Source: Microbispora rosea subsp. aerata
GTDB lineage: Bacteria > Actinomycetota > Actinomycetes > Streptosporangiales > Streptosporangiaceae
Length of the DNA: 64,000 nt
Direction of reading: 5' to 3'
NCBI RefSeq assembly: GCF_014647835.1
Contig: NZ_BMPY01000009.1
Span: forward strand, 124,001-188,000
The translations under genes were made by a program, and so were the position numbers. The notes under the pieces are model-generated. The model saw only the letters and a list, made by a program, of their open reading frames with translations, did not search any database and was not told the origin of the DNA. This document shows, in pieces, positions 61,001-64,000 of this stretch; the stretch's first letter is position 1; the number at the start of each line of letters is the position of its first letter.

Positions 61001-61822
61001 ATGCCTCCCGCAGCGTACGGCCACACCGGGCCGGGCCGACCAAGCCCCGCGACGGCGGGCGGCGATCACCCGGGGACCACGGCGGGCGAGTGGCGCGGCA
61101 GGACTGTGCTGCGGCCCGGCTGGCTGGCCTACACCGGCATGGCGGGCACCACCGCGCCGCACGCCCACGCCACCGTGCAGGTCATGATCGTCACGGCGGG
61201 GGTCGTGGAGCTGAGCGATCCCCGCAGGGGCCACGGCCCGGTGCGGGCCGCCGTGATCCCCGCCCGCGTCCGGCACGCCGTGCACGCCGGGCCGGGCGCC
61301 CGCGCCACCATGATCTACCTCGATCCGGCCGGCGGCGCGGGCCGCCGCCTGACCGCCGGCCTGCGCGGTCCGGGCCACGACCGTCTCGATCGGTGGGCGG
61401 AGGCCGCCCGCGCGCTGCTTCCGCCCGCGGACCCCGGCGTGGCACCCGACCCGGCCGCGCTGGTCCGCGGCTGGAGCGCGCCCGCCGGCGTTCGGCATCC
61501 GGCGCTGCGCCGCGCCCTGCGGGTGCTGCCGGAGCTGCTGCACGGCCCGGTACGGCTCACCGATCTGGCCGCCGCGGCCGGGATCTCGGCCAGCCGCCTG
61601 GGCCATCTGTTCTCCGCCGAGCTGGGCTTGCCGTTCTCTCCGTACCTGCGCTGGGCCCGGCTGCGCCGCGCGGTGGAGCTGGCGGCCGGCGGGGCGAGCC
61701 TCACCCAGGCCGCGCACGGGGCCGGCTTCGCCGACAGCTCGCACCTGACCCGGGTCACGCGGGAGATGTTCGGGCTGGCCCCCTCCCGCCTGCTGGCCGC
61801 CCTGTCCCCGCCCGCGCCCTGA
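61001..61822 (+). CDS. AraC-family regulator next to a fatty-acid hydroxylase gene
   Basis: I use ATG 61001 (273 residues); ATG 60974 is another in-frame start. The N-terminal cupin-like part has APHAHATVQVMIVTAGVVEL. The C-terminal AraC domain reads VRLTDLAAAAGISASRLGHL, ELGLPFSPYLRWARLRRAVE and ASLTQAAHGAGFADSSHLTR with VTREMFGLAPSRL. The membrane hydroxylase gene begins 54 bp downstream in the same direction, so the pair may be co-transcribed. Confidence 0.88.
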   Translation: MPPAAYGHTGPGRPSPATAGGDHPGTTAGEWRGRTVLRPGWLAYTGMAGTTAPHAHATVQVMIVTAGVVELSDPRRGHGPVRAAVIPARVRHAVHAGPGARATMIYLDPAGGAGRRLTAGLRGPGHDRLDRWAEAARALLPPADPGVAPDPAALVRGWSAPAGVRHPALRRALRVLPELLHGPVRLTDLAAAAGISASRLGHLFSAELGLPFSPYLRWARLRRAVELAAGGASLTQAAHGAGFADSSHLTRVTREMFGLAPSRLLAALSPPAP

Positions 61823-61875
61823 GTCAGCGGAATCGTCCAAGCCCGCACGGCCGCCGGTCCCCCAGCCTGGAGGGC

Positions 61876-62820
61876 ATGGAGAGCTCCGTGAACCGGGCCG
61901 TGAGGGCCGTGATCCGCTACGGGTATGTGCCGTTCATGCTCATCGGCGTCAACGGCGCCGGCGTCGCCCTGGCCGCCGCCGGCGCCGCCAAGCTCTGGCT
62001 GGCCGGCTTGCTGCTGCTGGCCGTCGGCTGCTCGTTCTCCGCCGAGCGCCTGCTGCCGTACGAGGACGCCTGGAACGCGCCGCTGCGCGGGGACGGGCGG
62101 CGCGACGCCGTGCACGCCTTCGTCAACGAGAGCCTGGCCGTGGTGAGCGTGGCGGCCGTCCCGCTGCTGGCCGCGCACGTCGCCGTGGTCGACCTGTGGC
62201 CGCGTTCGTGGCCGTTCGCCGTGCAGGTGCTGGCCGCGGTGCTGGCCGCCGATCTGGGGATCACGTTGGTGCACTACGCCAGTCACAAGGTCGGCGTGCT
62301 GTGGCGCTTCCACGCCGTCCATCACTCGGTGAAACGGTTCTACGGCCTGAACGGGCTGATGAAGCATCCTTTGCATCAGATGGTGGAGACGACCGCCGGG
62401 GTCGCCCCGCTGCTGCTGATCGGCCTGCCGGTCCAGGTGGCCTCGGCGCTGGCGCTCGCCGTGGCGGTGCAGTTGCTGCTGCAGCATTCCAACGTCGACT
62501 ACCGCGTGGGAGTGGCCCGGTATGTGCTGGCGGTGAACGAGGGGCATCGCTTCCACCACCTCAAGTGGGCTGGTGTCGGGGATGTGAACTTCGGCTTGTT
62601 CACCCTCGTGTGGGATCACCTGCTCGGCACGTTCTCCTACGACCCCGCCCGCCGTTTCACCTCCGAGCTGCTCGGCATGGCCGCCAAACCGGATTACCCC
62701 ACCGCCTACCTGCCGCAGCTGGCCGAGCCCTTCCGCGCCTCGGGCGCCTGTCACGCCGGGCCGCCGCGGCCCGGTTCCGCGGACCGGTGGGAAGGTGTGG
62801 TAGCCGATCCCGCGCCGTGA
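61876..62820 (+). CDS. Sterol desaturase/fatty-acid hydroxylase superfamily membrane protein
   Basis: The ATG at 61876 (GTG 61888 is possible) gives 314 residues. Four to five membrane segments surround the eight-histidine di-iron motif: HYASH (133-137), HAVHH (146-150), LQHSNVDY, and HRFHHLKW. This is the FA-hydroxylase family, which hydroxylates or desaturates lipids, carotenoids or sterols with O2. The C-terminal tail is Gly/Pro-rich. Regulation by the AraC protein before it is likely. Confidence 0.92.
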   Translation: MESSVNRAVRAVIRYGYVPFMLIGVNGAGVALAAAGAAKLWLAGLLLLAVGCSFSAERLLPYEDAWNAPLRGDGRRDAVHAFVNESLAVVSVAAVPLLAAHVAVVDLWPRSWPFAVQVLAAVLAADLGITLVHYASHKVGVLWRFHAVHHSVKRFYGLNGLMKHPLHQMVETTAGVAPLLLIGLPVQVASALALAVAVQLLLQHSNVDYRVGVARYVLAVNEGHRFHHLKWAGVGDVNFGLFTLVWDHLLGTFSYDPARRFTSELLGMAAKPDYPTAYLPQLAEPFRASGACHAGPPRPGSADRWEGVVADPAP

Positions 62821-62850
62821 CGGCGGCCCCGCGTACGGGCCTCCGGGAGG

Positions 62851-63168
62851 TCAGAGGGAGAAGGGCGAGACGGCGGTGACGGCGGTCACCGGGATCGGCC
62901 CGTAGATGTGGGGGAACGCCTCGTCCGCCCCTTCGGGCACCTCCAGCCTGACCGGGCAGCCGAGCCGTTCCTCGTCGATCTCCAGCAGCACCAGGGGCTC
63001 GGTGACGTGGCCGTAGTAGCGGCCGGCCACGCCGTGCACCTGGTCGAGGGTGGCGGAGGCGTGGATGAAGCCCTCCTCCTCCAGGGTCCGGCCGAGGGTC
63101 GAGACGCGGTATTCGCCCGCCGTGACGGCCGCGTCCCAGTCGGAGGCGAGCGCGAGGTGGAAGATCAT
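62851..63168 (-). CDS. DUF952-family protein
   Basis: The ATG at 63168 gives 105 residues: MIFHLALASDWDAAVTAGEY, EGFIHASATLDQVHGVAGRY and LLEIDEERLGCPVRLEVPEG, the DUF952 pattern, an ADP-ribosyltransferase-related small fold of unknown role. The start codon lies in a 26-bp tandem repeat. Because of the repeat the TetR stop no longer overlaps this ATG directly; a nine-codon frame now sits between them. Confidence 0.88.
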   Translation of the reverse strand: MIFHLALASDWDAAVTAGEYRVSTLGRTLEEEGFIHASATLDQVHGVAGRYYGHVTEPLVLLEIDEERLGCPVRLEVPEGADEAFPHIYGPIPVTAVTAVSPFSL

Positions 63169-63195
63169 GAGGCGAGCGCGAGGTGGAAGATCATG
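63144..63195. repeat. 26-bp tandem duplication over a start codon
   Basis: Two identical copies (63144-63169 and 63170-63195) contain AGGCGAGCGCGAGG and AAGATCATG. Each copy contains the complement of the DUF952 start codon and its first eight codons. The extra copy, at 63194, opens a nine-codon frame (MIFHLALAS) whose TGA overlaps the true ATG at 63168. The TetR stop in turn overlaps the extra ATG. Confidence 0.9.
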
Positions 63196-63859
63196 TGGTG
63201 ACCTCAGCGGGCGGTTCGAGCGCGGTCAGCGCGCGGGCCACCGCCTCCCGGGCCCGCCGCCTGCCGTCGGGGCGGGCCTCGACGACGTCTTCGACCCACA
63301 GTCCCGACAGCAGGCCGGCGACGAAGCGGACCTCGGCGGGCCCGCAGGGGTAGCCGGCGCGCTCCAGCACGGCGGCGACGATGTCGTCGCAGCCGTCGGT
63401 CCAGGCGCGGGCGATGGCCTGCAGCGCCGGTTCGCGGCCCGCCTGCAGGTACAGCTCCCACAGGCCGAGCTGGCGCAGCCGGTCGGAGGCGTACACGGCG
63501 GTGAGCGTCTCGGCGACGGCGAGCGGGGCGCGGCCCGCGAGGCGGTCCACCGACTCGCGCATGCGGGCGAGCTCGCGCTCGACGAGCAGGGCGAACGCCT
63601 CGGCCAGCAGCTGGTCGCGGCTGGTGAAGTAGTAGGAGGTGGCGGCGAGCGGCAGACCCGCCCGGCGGGCGACGGCGCGGTGGGTCACGGCGGCGAAGCC
63701 GCCGTCGCCGAGCAGGTCGACGGCCGCGTCGAGCAGCGCCTCCCGGCGGCGTACGGCCCGCTCCTGCGGACGCCGCGGCTGGGGCGAGACCGTCCGTACG
63801 GCGACGCCGCGCGTGGGGGCCGCCGTGAGGACGGGTGCGGGCCAGTCCTGATCGGGCAC
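63191..63859 (-). CDS. TetR-family regulator
   Basis: The 222-residue protein has an N-terminal arm of about 35 residues, then the HTH RREALLDAAVDLLGDGGFAA, AVTHRAVARRAGLPLAATSY and YFTSRDQLL. A helical domain ends WVEDVVEARPDGRRRAREAV. The first residues may be trimmed if a later start is used. It precedes DUF952 in an operon, linked through overlapping stop/start codons. Confidence 0.88.
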   Translation of the reverse strand: MPDQDWPAPVLTAAPTRGVAVRTVSPQPRRPQERAVRRREALLDAAVDLLGDGGFAAVTHRAVARRAGLPLAATSYYFTSRDQLLAEAFALLVERELARMRESVDRLAGRAPLAVAETLTAVYASDRLRQLGLWELYLQAGREPALQAIARAWTDGCDDIVAAVLERAGYPCGPAEVRFVAGLLSGLWVEDVVEARPDGRRRAREAVARALTALEPPAEVTT

Positions 63860-63976
63860 GCCGTGGTCCTCCCCCGGATCGTCGGGGCCCCGCCGGGGGC
63901 CGCCGGTTCACCCATAGGTCGCTGACAATCATGCCCTGCCGGTGCGCGGCTTGGCGTCCGGGTGCCGGCTCGGGGG

Positions 63977-64000
63977 TCAGTGGGCGCCGGCGAGGTTGAG
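63977..64000 (-). CDS. C-terminal end of a gene beyond the window
   Basis: On the minus strand the last 24 bases read LNLAGAH and then TGA, suggesting the last codons of a gene that extends past the window. It is too short to assign. Confidence 0.3.
   Translation of the reverse strand, partial: LNLAGAH

Overview
The window is very GC-rich DNA from an actinomycete. The evidence is the codon use, the many GTG starts, a mycothiol-type DinB protein, an actinobacterial c-di-AMP (ydaO) riboswitch, an ECF41 sigma factor, an HspR-like regulator and an Rv2578c-type radical SAM protein. A Streptosporangiales-like genus fits, but that placement is inference and nothing here fixes the genus. No rRNA, tRNA or CRISPR array was seen. 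Most of the window is accessory chromosome: single genes and small operons, many of them regulator/target pairs, mixed with decayed or truncated genes.

1-12.9 kb: tail of an AraC-type regulator, a secreted alpha/beta hydrolase, an amino-acid permease and a tandem-MerR regulator. Next come a decayed fructosamine kinase, a scrap of duplicated methyltransferase DNA and a PrmC-related methyltransferase. A phenylalanine-rich leader peptide with two perfect hairpins precedes a THUMP-type RNA methyltransferase. DinB, a secreted crystallin-like protein and a FusB-like zinc-finger protein follow. A long coiled-coil protein has a scrambled partly inverted copy of its own start just upstream. A glyoxalase-like gene and a PAS histidine kinase close the region.

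13-24.7 kb: a drug-efflux MFS/FMN-reductase pair with a divergent TetR, a quinone oxidoreductase with a divergent TetR, an AraC gene run into a 5'-truncated VOC gene, a UvrA-like ABC protein, a CHAP-domain secreted hydrolase behind a c-di-AMP riboswitch, an epimerase fragment and a response-regulator/histidine-kinase pair.

24.8-42.8 kb: a four-gene export operon (lipoprotein, adaptor, MacB-like ATPase and permease), divergent from that two-component pair. Then a beta-lactamase-fold hydrolase, a RecD-like helicase, a three-repeat secreted protein, a PEP-mutase-family enzyme, an L,D-transpeptidase, a PhyH dioxygenase, HspR-like/Hsp20, an acetyltransferase with divergent TetR, a radical SAM protein, a TetR with an unusual C-terminal extension and a headless MerR/GyrI gene.

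42.9-64 kb: an orphan tyrosine recombinase, an L7/L12-like membrane protein, a DUF2218/O-methyltransferase fusion, a phosphotransferase, a monooxygenase, a frameshifted rhamnose-reductase-like relic and an unusual hairpin. An ECF41 sigma factor faces a carboxymuconolactone-decarboxylase/FAD-oxidoreductase pair. Then a RsbW-like ATPase, a universal stress protein, a NodIJ-like ABC exporter, two more decayed genes, an MFS operon divergent from a CGNR regulator, two AraC regulators (one before a fatty-acid hydroxylase) and a TetR/DUF952 pair altered by a 26-bp tandem duplication.

The strongest unusual signal is the Phe-codon leader and hairpins ahead of a TrmN-like tRNA methyltransferase. Also unusual are two domain fusions, the scrambled inverted copy, and about ten decayed genes.
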